Assembly (NCBI RefSeq): GCF_000281045.1
Contig: NW_008246071.1
Coordinates: 961,353 to 1,025,352 of the forward strand
DNA length: 64,000 nucleotides
Reading direction: 5' to 3'
Origin: Saprolegnia diclina VS20
Taxonomy: Eukaryota > Oomycota > Saprolegniomycetes > Saprolegniales > Saprolegniaceae
The stretch's first letter is position 1, and every line of letters starts with the position of its first letter. The notes beneath the pieces are model-generated. The model searched no databases. It saw nothing but the letters and a program-made list of their open reading frames with translations, and had not been told where the DNA came from. This document shows, in pieces, positions 54,801-64,000 of this stretch. The translations under genes and the position numbers were made by a program.

Positions 54801-55188
54801 TCGGGACGCTCTCGATCTGCTCGATCGCACTCATCTTGGCCGCGTCAATGGCCTGGATCTGCTGCCGCTTGGCCGCCCGCGACAGCGGCTGGGCCATCGT
54901 CAAGCACTGCAGCATCATCGCGCCGTTCGTGACAGCGTGGACACTGCGCAACTTCTTCTTGAGTCGCACATGGTCCTGCCACTGCGACGCTTTCGCATCC
55001 AGCGCCGTTCGCTCGCGCTTCATCTCGCGCTCGAGGCGCCGCTCGTGCTTCTGGTGCGCGAGGGTCCGGCGGATCGCGCGGGCGCCATGGGGGGACGCAT
55101 CTACACGCGCTGTACCATCCTTTCGGGCAGGTCCGTCAGGTCGCGTACCGGCCGCGTCCGTCCGCGGAGCGCTCGAGGTCGTCTTCAT
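51880..55188 (-). CDS. Large nuclear-type protein with C-terminal J domain
   Basis: A single uninterrupted exon of 1102 codons. The N-terminal 500 residues are helical with basic coiled-coil stretches (LAHQKHERRLEREMKRERT) and an unrecognised folded region. The middle 350 residues are extremely acidic (Asp/Glu/His runs) with a bipartite basic NLS-like segment (KKSKKKAKKDARK). A Cys/His-rich cluster (CGHAFTCARCKHCASHCTC) could bind zinc. The last 60 residues form a J domain (HGVLGVPKHASWGTVKNQYR with the HPD motif in LKLHPDKS), so it should stimulate an HSP70. A J domain at the extreme C-terminus of so large a protein is unusual. Inferred: chromatin or nuclear-body co-chaperone. I do not know a named orthologue. 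Confidence 0.85.
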   Translation of the reverse strand: MKTTSSAPRTDAAGTRPDGPARKDGTARVDASPHGARAIRRTLAHQKHERRLEREMKRERTALDAKASQWQDHVRLKKKLRSVHAVTNGAMMLQCLTMAQPLSRAAKRQQIQAIDAAKMSAIEQIESVPILSSQRRRRIRSFESKMRAVVRCPSLPLLAPVEPVSRAKRIVDANPLFYLYLWQGMERFSKPQLEQMLLHPADLDLLNKHTEQCLDTILECGRHAAGLHLTHAAPFLHEVAFAAHVVGAHAYAQTELRQPSLVYPLPLYEKSVVSSSCKAIRHSLVFLPSHFQDDDNRFPDLAELVDATVRAAPEIMHEVARWTQPVPSPSTLAELVAEFQDAAGNLERLLLESPSCLAYVSNAVKALCVQLLSIVERALLAQWAAWARDMPEWFVLNRQHIDQLPAPSAYLADAMAASMPKPVHLRPDASARDRWLQSHVEHFTIANARCYLLDEPMQTKYRDEMVAHAATLRYIAYMRLDASVNTEWPPTLRWNERLAEAAARLDVLAKQFMLHEWCVSFIQSQIRHRHTRHTNPKLIKEEAQDLPPPPTTTEDDGPDTALHNMERIEEYDEDDEHHEDEDADAQRDANVEDATRDDDDDDADSVDHDAFAAPHPVNQDPMDDDADANDDGEDTCDRRDDDDSYVVEDTIRDDVVASGNEADSSADAAIGANGDSSADVEMVADETLGANDEVAGDVTINDQTAEVSLADDAGVNVAMDTDELSRSESSHAANDEPSIHGNNHDDTRTTLGPERVDAPSIAKKSKKKAKKDARKGGAPRRRYPRRFTIDLTNEDDDDDDESSDTAKESEDADLEEKAPPLPCVATPSDDEEDDRPLSMLKRSARTTNDVRFVLVSDTILETASDEKAPARTDSDDEVAAMEAKPRRKRSVGNAPLPSSKRPCDEATSRGRFRPKPNAQIDLLCQQAMSRMLHTIETSLGCPGMSCGHAFTCARCKHCASHCTCRPATRAPPPATHLPNFVPVDRLRNEQEFVFQAARARVRRRLRVEPSSAASPTPTYTKCLEGPQLWSSRRIVALWNATKDAHGVLGVPKHASWGTVKNQYRALVLKLHPDKSHSTPEKVSAFVAVTTAYKRLRSTFQAP

Positions 55189-55813
55189 CCCGCGCCTTTC
55201 ACTGGTGCTTCATGCACCTGCTATGGGAAAATACAAGCAGCCCCACCCCAATCGCGGTGGCGTGACCTGTAAAATCCGCAAAACGCCTGACGTTTTCCAA
55301 CGAAACGGCATGTTTATACAAAAAATGGTCACTTGAATACTCGGTTCCGATTGGATGGAGCCGGTTGACGCTGCGACCCCTTGGTTCCCGCCAACCCGAC
55401 CACTGACCGCGTGGCCCTTCCGCAGGGTTATTGTCATGCCCTGCCCTACACCTAGTCTTATATGAATATACCACCAGAGGTTCGATCGATGAGCTCCACA
55501 ACAGCGTTCGAGTCGTCGACATAGCGCAGCTGCACGCAGCCCTCGACCAACGTTATTGTCAGTGTCAAGATGCACTTGGCTACCGTCCTTTCATCCCGTC
55601 GGTGGCTCCTTCTTCTCATACGTAGAGGTGCAAGCCCTGTAGGAGCTGTCCCTCTCGTCTCTTTTGCACTGCCCCGTTGGCATGATCCTCGGGTCCTCCA
55701 CCACCATGGTAGATGCGTGTCCGTGGGCACAATCATGTAGGTACGTCGGTGAGCAACGAGCGTTGAAGTAGAGTTGTTCAAAAGCGAATGGATGCATGTA
55801 GAGGATCGCGACC
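55189..55813. other. Intergenic region between J-domain and ferlin-like genes
   Basis: Presumed promoter of the J-domain gene near 55200-55330 and 3' region of the ferlin-like gene. No gene or repeat recognised. Confidence 0.4.
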
Positions 55814-58800
55814 TTATTTGAGGATGACGATGAGGAGGTTGATGATCGGGCCCGCAAAGTACATGATGACACCGAGCGCGACAAAGCACACGACGCACAT
55901 GACGCGGCGGCAGATCTTTGGGCCGAGGAGCTCGTTGAAGACGTAGAACGGGTTCATGCTGAACTTGAGGCGGCCGGCCGGCGGCGGCAAGAACGGACTG
56001 TTGTTCGGGTCGCTCCGGCCAAACCCAACGGCAATGGTCTTGGCCTTCTCGATTGGCACGAGTTCCATGCTGATGCAGACGGCGCCCATCGGGTCCTTGA
56101 CGCCCGTCGCGCGGTTCATGCGCTCCATCTTGATCCAACTCGAGTCGGTCGGGTCCGTGTCCCAGAGCCCCGTGGCCTCCTTGATGGACCGGATCGCGTC
56201 GTTGTTTTGCGCTTCGCTTGCCGTCTCTTTTGGGCGCGGCGTCTTGTTCTGGAAAATTTGGTACGGGGCTTGGAGCTTGCACACTTGCCGGAAGTGCGGC
56301 TGCATGTCCAAGATGCCCTCGGCGATGCAGTCGTTCGACGAGAAGACGTCCTTGTCCCACATTTGGAGCTTAAAGTACGGGAACTTGGAGTTGTGCTGCT
56401 TGTGCCCGAGGAGCACCTTGAACTTCATGCGCCAGTTGAAGCTCGCCTTGCCCTTCTTGGCCCGCCAATGGATGTCCGTGTCCTGGTGGTCGCTGCCTTC
56501 GAGCGCGCAGCGCACAAAGAGGTCGTTCATCTCGGTGATCTCGTCTGCGTTTGGCACTTCCTTTGTCTTCCAAATGACGACGCGGAGCTCAAACTCGCGC
56601 GGCGGCGGCAGCGCAATGTCCGCGGGCGGAAAGTTGACGGCTTCCTTGGGCGTCAAAATGTCGATCCAGAGCTTGAGCTGGCCCATGGGCGCCCGGGACG
56701 TCGGGATCGTGAGCGTCCGCTGCTCGACAGGCTTGGGGCCCCAGCGCTTGGTGGTTTGGAAGGCGTGGCCGAGCGCGTGCCAGTGCTTGTCAAAGAATCG
56801 GTCTTCGACGTCGATCCGTGTCGAGCCAATGAGATCGTCGCCGCCGATGAAATCGTGGTCGAACGCGTCGATCGTAAGCGTCGCGACACCGGGAAACTGG
56901 CAGTGGAACTCGTACAACTTGTAAAAGTCCGGGTCCACGACATCGTCGATGTAGTTTTTCCGGTCGTTGATCTTGTGCTTCCCGAGGCGCAAAATCAGAT
57001 ACGGGTCCGACTTGCCGGGAGTGCCATCGAGGCCCGGGTCCATCGGCGCAAAGCCCGTCCCGTTCAACACGTAGACGCGCAGCGTATACGGCTGCGGGTT
57101 GAGGAGCTTTTGCATGTCGACCAGCGGCGGCTCGTCTTCGCGACGCATGACGCGGACGAGCCCTTTGAAGATGCCCGCAATGTGGAACGTGCCCAGCCCG
57201 TTCTCGCTGTCGCCGCCACCGCTCGCGCCGCCGAGACCTGCGACCTTCTTCACCGAGTTCACCGTGTTGCCGACGAGCTTGAACGGGTTGAGCTTGCCGA
57301 CGCTAAGAATGTCGAGCACCGACTTCTTCCTCTTCTTTTGGCCAATCGAGAGCGCGTACGTCTCGAACGGCTTGGTCTTGAGCGCCGCCGACTCGAGGTC
57401 TTCGTTGTAGTCGTCGCGGTTCTTCATGTACTTTCTCTTCTTGATCTCAAACTCGTCGGCGCCTTCGTCGTCCTCGACGACGTCGTCCGAAGTGGGCGAG
57501 CTCAAGACCGAGCTACCACGCCGCATCATGGGCGACGGGGACTCGTCCGAGATGGCCGTCTCGGTGAGCAAGCTCGGGTTCTCCAAGTCGATCGAGATGT
57601 TCATCGAGTGGAGGGCACCAAAGACACCCGCGCCATTCTCGCCTTTGGCGTGGTGCTCCTTGAGCAGCGGCGCATGGTCATCACTCAAGTCGATCTCGTC
57701 GTCGTCGTCGTCCGGCGCGGCGCTGGCTACGCAGCCCAAGTCGGGTGTCTGCGGAGGAATGTAGCCTTGGCCCCACGGCAGCTTGGTCGTCATCTACGTC
57801 CGTCATCATATCCCATCAGATATTTGTTACAGAGGAGTGCCAGCAATAGAGATACGACGTACATCAATGGATGCATTCCCGATCGTGGGCTTGAGCCAGC
57901 CGCCAAGACGCGTGTCCCGGACCATAATGTTGAGCATGGGCGCGAAGAGCGAGTCTTCCGGAAGCTCAACCTCGCGCACGATGCGCTGAAGAAAGTTGGG
58001 GTTGTCGCCAGTCGGCCGCTTGGACGTCTCCGTCTTCATCTCTTGGTTCGCATGCGTCTTGCCGCCGAGCGTAAACTCGACGAACGGCAGCTGAATCGGG
58101 AGGAACTGGAACGGACGCATGTCCCGGAGACCGAGCACGATGATCTCCAAGTACGCTGTGATCATCTTGGGTGCAATCGGGCGTGGTGGCGACAGAATCA
58201 TATCAGGAGTGTCCTTCTTGATGACGACGACGGACGCGAGGATCGAGCCTTCCGTGTCGCCTGCTTCTTGCTGCATGAGGTTGTACCACTGCGGAAGAGG
58301 CAGTGGCCGCGGGTCATCGGGGCGTCGGATGTGCTCTTGGTTTAGCGAGATGAACGCCGAGCCCATGTAGTCGTGGGACGAGTCGCCAAGCCCCAAGTCC
58401 CAGTCCATCGCGCGCAGAATGACCTACTCGTGGTGAGCAATCGCTATCGCAGCACGACAAGTACCTGGGGCGAGTACTGAATGTACTCGACAGGCGGCAG
58501 GTCGACGTCAAAGCAAAACGTCTGGTAGTACAGCGGGTCGCGCGTCTTCTTCTTCACTTCGGTGCGCTCTTCTTGGCCGCACAGTCGCACTTTGATGTAC
58601 GGGTCGCACAAGCCATTGTCGTCCAGTGCCGGTAGCTGCCGACCCTGGAAAATGTTGACTTGGACTTGGTACTTGAGCCGGGTGCCGAGGATTTCCTGGT
58701 TGCACAGGCGGTTCCACATGTCGACCGTCGCGTTCGACGTGTCCTACAGCACCATACACATAACTCGTATCTCGTTTCGAGCCGTCGGAGCGTACGAGGT

Positions 58801-61430
58801 AGCCAAAGCCGAGGTTGAGAAAAATGTTGCCCGGAAAGACTTCGTCTTTGAGCGCGTCGACGGCCGGGTCTTCTTTCAGAGTGACCCACGCCGGCTCGGA
58901 CACCATGTTCTTCTCCAAGAGGTCCTTGGCTGCGTAGCGCTTGTACGCGACCTGCTTGCGCGTCGAAAGCTTTCCGTCGACCTTGCCCTTGCAGAGGTAC
59001 ACGAAAATGTCGGGGATCTGGGATGGGTCCCGCGGCAAGACGAGGTTGTCCGTCTCCCTGAGCTCGTTCCAGACCACGACGCCCTTGTTGTTTTCCCGTC
59101 GCTCAAACTCAAGCGAGTTGAGCCCGCACGTGATGACAATCTGCATCTTGGACTTGCGCGTTGCGCCAGATGCGAGCGACGTGATCTGCGGAATGTCCGA
59201 GCCGAGGCCGACGAACGCGCGGAGCCGGTAGATGGCCGTCTCGGGGTACGCGTGGTGCGCCAAAGGCGTCGCTTTCACGCGCTGGTTGACTTCTTCGAGC
59301 TTCTTGTCGTTCGAGTGGATCTCAAACGTCACGAGGATACGGCCGCGGTAAAACGTGGCCATGTCGGGAAACGTGTTCATTTGCTCCTTGACCGTGTCGC
59401 CCGAGAGCACATTGCCCTTGGCGTGTGCGATCGGCGCGCCGTACAAGTTGAGCCACGTGGGCCCCATACGCCCACCAAGCTTCTTGATGACGCGCAGCGA
59501 TTGGTACGAGTGCGCGACGACCTCGTCCTTCCCGACCTTGTCCCAGTCTTTGACGCACACCACGATCTGGTTGGCTAAGCTCGGCTCGTGCAACACAAGC
59601 CAGAGCTCGTCGTTGAAGGCCGGGTTGAGCTGGTGGCGCTCGCCGCTCTTGGTCTTGACGCGCGTTCGGATCGGCTTGGTGTTGCCCAAGGAGCACTGGA
59701 CGTACGCGTCGAGGCCTTGCTTGAAGCCGCCAAGGACGCTGTCCATGGGCGGCAAATGCTCGCCGACGTGGATGCGGCATACGAGGAAGTTGACTTCTTG
59801 CTTGACGCTCGACGGCATCATGACGGCGTCGAGGCCCGCGCTGTCGGGCCCGACCGGCGGCGGCGGCACAAACTTGTCGCCGGGACCCACAAGCGAGATC
59901 GAGACACGCAGGTAGCCTTGGACGCCTTCTTGGCCCGGCGCAATGAGGCCGAGCCACTTGTTGCAGATCTGGTGGTTGATATGCGAGTAGATGAACGAGA
60001 CGTCGAACTGGATCTCGCCAATGAGCTCGGCGCGCGTGAGCGTGTTGGCGTCCATGATGCTGAGCTTGATCGCGCCGGCCTCGACCTCGTCCTTGTCCAA
60101 ATTCCGGAACGTAAAGATGAGCGTGTCGTCCCAGACCGCGGAGAGCGTCTGCTTCTTGACGGCCGTGTGCTGCTCCTGGCCGAGCACGCTCACGTACACA
60201 ACCGGGTCGGACGTGCCAGTCGCATCTTTCGCCACGAGATCCCGGGCTTCAATCACATGCACTTGGATCGAGTAGTCGCCCGACTTGATGTTGATGTCTT
60301 CGAGCGCTTTCTTCTCTTCCTGCAGCGCTTTTTCCTTCTCTTCGGCCTCCTTCTTGAGCTCGTCGTCGCTCTTCTTGGGCGCTGCTTCGTCCGCATCGGG
60401 GTCGATCCCTTCCTCGTCGTCGTCGCCCGCCTACATTGTTTCGCTGAGTCAACTCGGTCCACGTTGGCACGACGCGTACGTCGGGGTTGCCCGTGAGCGC
60501 GTTCCCAATCTTGGAAAAGATCCCGCCGGCCTTCTTCTTGTTGGAGGCGACAACGTCCGTGACGTTGGCCGAGTAGATCCAGCGCAACGTGACCGTGAGC
60601 GTACCCAGGTCCTTCTTTTTTCGGAATTTCTTGTCGAGGAGGTCGAGCGTCACCGTGCGCGGCTTGCCGTCGCCAAGCGCCTCGAGAGACACCTTGGCCT
60701 GCCCCATAAAGTCGTTGACGGTCAAGTCGAAATCTTCGACAACGAAAAAGACGTCTTGGGTCACGTCCGTGACCGGCAGCTTGAACGACTCGTTCCACAT
60801 GCACGCAACACACTTGGTTTTCGTCGTCGTGTTGAGCTTGGTCTTGTTGCACGTGATGATGACGAGTGGGTCGCTCGTGCCACCAATGTCCATGGCCGGC
60901 AGCCCCGTCGCCGAGTCGATCGTCACGTGAAGGACATTCGGTGGGCCGGTCACGGGCGCCGCCGGCTCGTCGCCGTTCGCTGGCGCCGCCACCGCCGACG
61001 ACCCGGGATGGTGCACACTAAACTCGAGAAACAAGTCGCCGGTCGCAAAGCGCATTTTGCCAAACTTCTCGACGACGCACTTGTGCTGGAACGCGCCGCC
61101 GGCCATGACGCCGGTGCGAATGGCATCGAGCGGAACGAGCGCGCGCCCGAGCGGCACGTTCTTCAAGAGGTTCTTGTCGTAGACCGTGCACGCAAGGTAC
61201 GTGACCGTGCGCAAATCCACGTCGTTGCCGATCGTAAAGGTCTCGTTCCAGAGCGGGTTGATGGTCTTGGAGACGTCGCGCGTCTTGCGCGTCTCGGCTT
61301 TGAGCGGCTCGAAGCTGCTGTTGAGGTACGAGAGCTCGACGAACGGGTCGGACGTCTTGTTGGCGCCAAAGCCGTCGTTGCCGACGAGGTTGGTCGCCTT
61401 GACGACCACGACGCGGTACTCTTCGCTCAT
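55814..61430 (-). CDS. Ferlin-like multi-C2 membrane protein
   Basis: Five exons by my reading, with short introns near 60430, 58745, 58430 and 57800; the product is about 1830 residues. The start at 61430 gives MSEEYRVVVVKATNLVGND, the first of at least six C2 domains, others centred near 60900, 60200, 59650, 58650 and 57000. Calcium-type Asp pairs (TSDPFVEL, TSDPLVIIT, TSDPVVYVSV, LCDPYIKVRL, KSDPYLILRL) recur. An acidic linker (DDDDDEIDLSDDH) lies in the last third. A single C-terminal transmembrane helix (VMCVVCFVALGVIMYFAGPI) is followed by only a few residues. No FerB or DysF domain is visible, so it is ferlin-like, not a canonical ferlin. Known role of the class: calcium-dependent membrane fusion and repair. 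The 712-codon frame on the opposite strand is a shadow. Confidence 0.85.
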
Positions 61431-62156
61431 CCGTCCGTCGGGAAATGACGCCTTCGAAATCCCCAATCGCGCAATGTTCGATCGAACGTTTCACGGATCT
61501 TCTTTCTCACCAACCACTGGATGCGACAACCAGTGTATTGCTATCCTGCGCACCAACCACTGGATGCGACAATCAGTGTATTGCTATCCTGCGGCAAGCC
61601 AAGAGAGAGAAGTTAGGTCCCTACTTGTTGCTGCATCGAGGCCAGCTGCCACAGTCCGTCGGCGACGCCGCTGCAAGCCAGACCATCGACGATCCAGCGC
61701 CTGTTGCGATCTTTAAAGATACTTTTTTTAAACCATGTGGCGGTGCGATCACCGCGCAAGCGACAGGGCAGCTACACTGGCAGCTACGAGGTTGGCGCAA
61801 GGTGGCGGCGTGAGAGGCAAAGGAAGCAGTGTAAGCGTAGTCGGAGGCAGCTTTAGATCCCTGCCGTGTGCCTTGGGTGGTGTTTGCGACCCAAGCTCGT
61901 ACTTCGGGTAAAGGGAAGCGGTGAGCGGTCCATCGCCAAGCCGTGCGACCATCGAAGGATGAACGGAGCAAGCAGTGTTGGGATGGTTACCAGCAACAAC
62001 AAATGCTGGCGTGGCGAATACAGTGCAATTACTGTGCTGCATGATACACTGTATGGACAGAGGACGCAGCTAATAGAAGCGGCCAAGAGTAATGCCGAAA
62101 ATTACTGGCAAAGATTCGTTTTCTGGATCCTTGGGACGAACGGATACAGCGTCGCG
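61431..62156. other. Promoter region of ferlin-like gene and downstream gap
   Basis: Contains a 43-bp tandem duplication (see below) starting 78 bp before the ferlin-like start. No gene seen in 61600-62156. Confidence 0.4.
61508..61593. repeat. 43-bp tandem duplication upstream of ferlin-like gene
   Basis: Two units, 61508-61550 and 61551-61593, differ at one position. They lie immediately upstream of the ferlin-like start codon (minus strand), so they could add regulatory sites. Confidence 0.9.
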
Positions 62157-62906
62157 CTATTGCAAGCAGAAGGGCAGCGGGCTTTTGCACGTGGCAGCGT
62201 TGCGGTGCCGGGACGCAGCGGCCGCCAGCTGCGCGACAAAGGCGAGGGCTGGCACTGCGCAGTCGCCGGCGCGACGCCCATGCTCGGCATCATCCCACTC
62301 GTTGGTTGCTTCAAAATGCGGACTCAAGAGCCCGATCGTGCCCCGTTGGTTTTTCCAGTATGGAAGGATAACACCGACAGGCGCGCCATGTCGGCCGACG
62401 TACGCCCCAAACCGCTCGGCACCAACGTCGAGCATCGGTGTCAAGTCGGGACCGCCTTGGTGGTACGTACTATAGCGCATGTTGTTGATCTCGACTGGGA
62501 CGATCCGCGCTTCGTCGTCGTCGAGCTCGTCAAAGCTAAAGAACGGGTCATGGTCCTTGTCCCGGACCAAGTCGAACTGCTCGACGCCGGCCGCATAGGC
62601 GCCAAGGCAGATGCCCAAGTACACGCCGCCGTCGGCCACGAAGCGCTGCACGGAGGGCCGGAGCTTCCGGTTGTTGGCAAAAAAGGTTGCAAACGACGTG
62701 TCGACGTCGTCGCCGCCGCCGGGCTGAACGTACAAGGTTGTCACCGGGTCTGCTACAGCCAGCGCCTTGGGAATGGCTTCCATGGACACGACGCGGACGT
62801 CGGGGATGCCAACGCGCCGAAGCATCGCGGCTGCATCGTACGAGCACTCGGGAATCTCGTTCTTCGGGTTGAGGAAGACGATCGCCAGCGCGAAAAGCGC
62901 CGCCAT
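62157..62906 (-). CDS. Stand-alone BPL_N-type (glutamine amidotransferase-like) protein
   Basis: The start at 62906 gives a hydrophobic N-terminus (MAALFALAIVFLNPKN), perhaps a signal sequence. An in-frame ATG lies 60 bp upstream. The body resembles the N-terminal amidotransferase-like domain of eukaryotic biotin-protein ligases: VTTLYVQPGGGDDVD, RFVADGGVYLGICLGAYAAG with the elbow cysteine (GICLGAY), and STYHQGGPDLTPML. The domain is here alone; there is no biotin-ligase catalytic domain. Family role is unclear; the fold is that of class I glutamine amidotransferases. It diverges from the dehydrogenase gene at 63213. No introns seen. Confidence 0.7.
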   Translation of the reverse strand: MAALFALAIVFLNPKNEIPECSYDAAAMLRRVGIPDVRVVSMEAIPKALAVADPVTTLYVQPGGGDDVDTSFATFFANNRKLRPSVQRFVADGGVYLGICLGAYAAGVEQFDLVRDKDHDPFFSFDELDDDEARIVPVEINNMRYSTYHQGGPDLTPMLDVGAERFGAYVGRHGAPVGVILPYWKNQRGTIGLLSPHFEATNEWDDAEHGRRAGDCAVPALAFVAQLAAAASRHRNAATCKSPLPFCLQ

Positions 62907-63212
62907 CGTGGAGGATTTGCACTTGAGGCTACACGCACGCAACTTTCTCTGCAACAAAACCAGCACGTGGCTCCTTCAAGCGCTGCCGCATACCACTGCT
63001 TGTCGTTTGAATGCACGTGCTACAGGAGCTATTGTAGCCGAGAGGACTTAGCTTCGACATACACTTGCACTTACGAGCATCGCCGCAGTGCCGAGGCGAA
63101 GCATGTTGCGTGCGAGTAGCGTGCCGGGGCATTGCCGCAGCTGGCCTGTACCTAGGTAATTGTATGCTGTTGGAAGCCAATCGAAGCTGGCGGATCATTT
63201 TTAGATTTCGCC
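62907..63212. promoter_or_regulatory. Divergent promoter interval with CCAAT box
   Basis: CCAAT at 63177-63181, 32 bp before the dehydrogenase start codon. No gene seen. Confidence 0.35.
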
Positions 63213-64000
63213 ATGGCCCCCACGGTGCAGGTTCCCGTGCCCGAGCTGACGGCGCAGACGACGAAAGCGCTGCGGCTCCTCGGGTACTCGGAGACGGAAG
63301 CGACAATCATCCAGCGCATCCTCTTGTATGCGCAGCTCCGAGGCAACACGCAGGGCGTCGTCAAGCTCGTGACGCACGCGCTCGACAAGAGCCCGTTGTC
63401 GGCAGCGCATCCGATTCGTACGACGCGGGAGACGCCGACGATGGCGGCGATCGACGGCCACCAGCACTGCGGCATGCTCGTTCTGCAGCGAGCCACGGAG
63501 GTTGCGATCGCCAAGGCCAAGACAGCCGGCGTCAGCGTTGTGACGTGCCGCAACTATTGTACATACTACACGCTCGACTCGACGACGGCATCTCATGCTT
63601 GCACGTAGGCACGTCGACGGGCGCGATTGGGTATTACGCCCAGGAGATGGCGCGCCAAGGCTGCATCGGCTTTGTCTTCTCGGGCTCGCCGGAACTCGTG
63701 GCGCCCACGGGCAGCAAGATGCCGCTCTTTGGTACCAACCCGCTCGCAATGAGCTTCCCGCGCTCGGATGCCTCGGAGCCGCTCATGATGGACTTGGCGA
63801 CGTCGGCCATCTCGTACTACGCTGTTATTTTGGCCAAAATCGCCAAAATCGCAATCCCCGAAGGCGTTGCTGTGGATGTCAACGGTACCTCGCGTTCCAG
63901 GGAAGAGTCTCTAGTCTCAAGGTGCATTAGGTGCCACCACGACGGACCCCGCGGCTGTTCACGCGATTTTGCCGTTTGGTGGGCACAAGGGATCGGCGTT
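63213..64000 (+). CDS. Malate/L-lactate dehydrogenase family (Ldh_2) protein, 5' part
   Basis: Incomplete at the right edge. Exon 1 (63213 to about 63559) starts MAPTVQVPVPELTAQTTKAL. A short intron joins it to exon 2 at about 63609 (TSTGAIGYYAQEMARQGCIG). Another probable intron near 63885-63930 leads to GATTTDPAAVHAILPFGGHK. Family landmarks are ATEVAIAKAKTAGVSVVTCR, PLFGTNPLAMSFPR, LMMDLATSA and LPFGGHKGSA. Members are NAD(P)-dependent 2-hydroxyacid oxidoreductases (malate, L-lactate, ureidoglycolate, sulfolactate) with a fold distinct from classical LDH. Substrate cannot be told from this part. The family is mainly prokaryotic, so lateral acquisition is possible, but the gene has introns and local codon use. 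Confidence 0.82.

Noticed and set aside
56207..58345. 712-codon open frame on the plus strand
   Set aside because: It lies antisense to C2-domain exons of the ferlin-like gene and has no domain of its own; it is a composition-driven shadow in GC-rich DNA.
61866..63119. 417-codon plus-strand frame
   Set aside because: It is antisense to the BPL_N-type gene, whose motifs (GICLGAY, QPGGGDD) are clearly on the minus strand.

Overview
The window is nuclear DNA of a eukaryote with a very compact genome: about 25 supported protein-coding genes in 64 kb, intergenic gaps often of 40-100 bp, GC-rich coding sequence, and many short introns (about 43-60 bp) that mostly begin GTACGT/GTAAGT and end in TAG. 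Gene architecture (a GPCR fused to an inositol 5-phosphatase, a TKL kinase carrying PH and SAM domains, a ferlin-like multi-C2 protein, an N-myristoylated globin) points to an oomycete, probably of the Saprolegniales. The organism assignment is inference; no rRNA or mitochondrial marker is present. No prokaryotic features (operons, Shine-Dalgarno sites, CRISPR-Cas) apply.

Layout. 1-1.6 kb: no supported gene. 1.6-6.7 kb: a capping-enzyme-like protein that has lost the catalytic residues of both enzymatic domains, a small N-myristoylation-type protein, and a large protein I do not recognise. 7.7-10.3 kb: Golgi tether subunit COG2. 10.4 kb: a perfect 23-bp-arm hairpin. 10.9-19.6 kb: a CacyBP/CS-domain protein, then the phosphoinositide kinase FAB1/PIKfyve and, on the same strand, a seven-transmembrane receptor fused to an inositol polyphosphate 5-phosphatase. 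19.9-21.6 kb: a GH16 glucanase and a frameshifted GH16 relic. 22-27 kb: a gene-poor, repeat-rich island with inverted repeats, tandem repeats and three arrays of a 16-bp palindromic core spaced at 31 bp.

27-45 kb is strongly biased to ribosome and RNA functions: RNA polymerase I subunit A49, TSR3, uL30/RPL7, uL18/RPL5, eL14/RPL14 and PUS1. Mixed with them are a MAP kinase with a TEH activation motif, a mucin-like membrane protein, a globin and two coiled-coil proteins. 45-64 kb: a MATE transporter, CNOT9/CAF40, an EF-hand protein, the TKL-PH-SAM kinase, a large protein with a C-terminal J domain, the ferlin-like protein, a BPL_N-type amidotransferase-like protein and the 5' part of a malate/L-lactate dehydrogenase family gene.

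The strongest candidates for something new are the doubly inactivated capping-enzyme homologue, the 31-bp-periodic palindromic arrays, the receptor-phosphatase fusion beside FAB1, and the long, hairpin-rich first intron of RPL7. Exon boundaries were inferred by reading splice sites by eye; transcript data would be the test.
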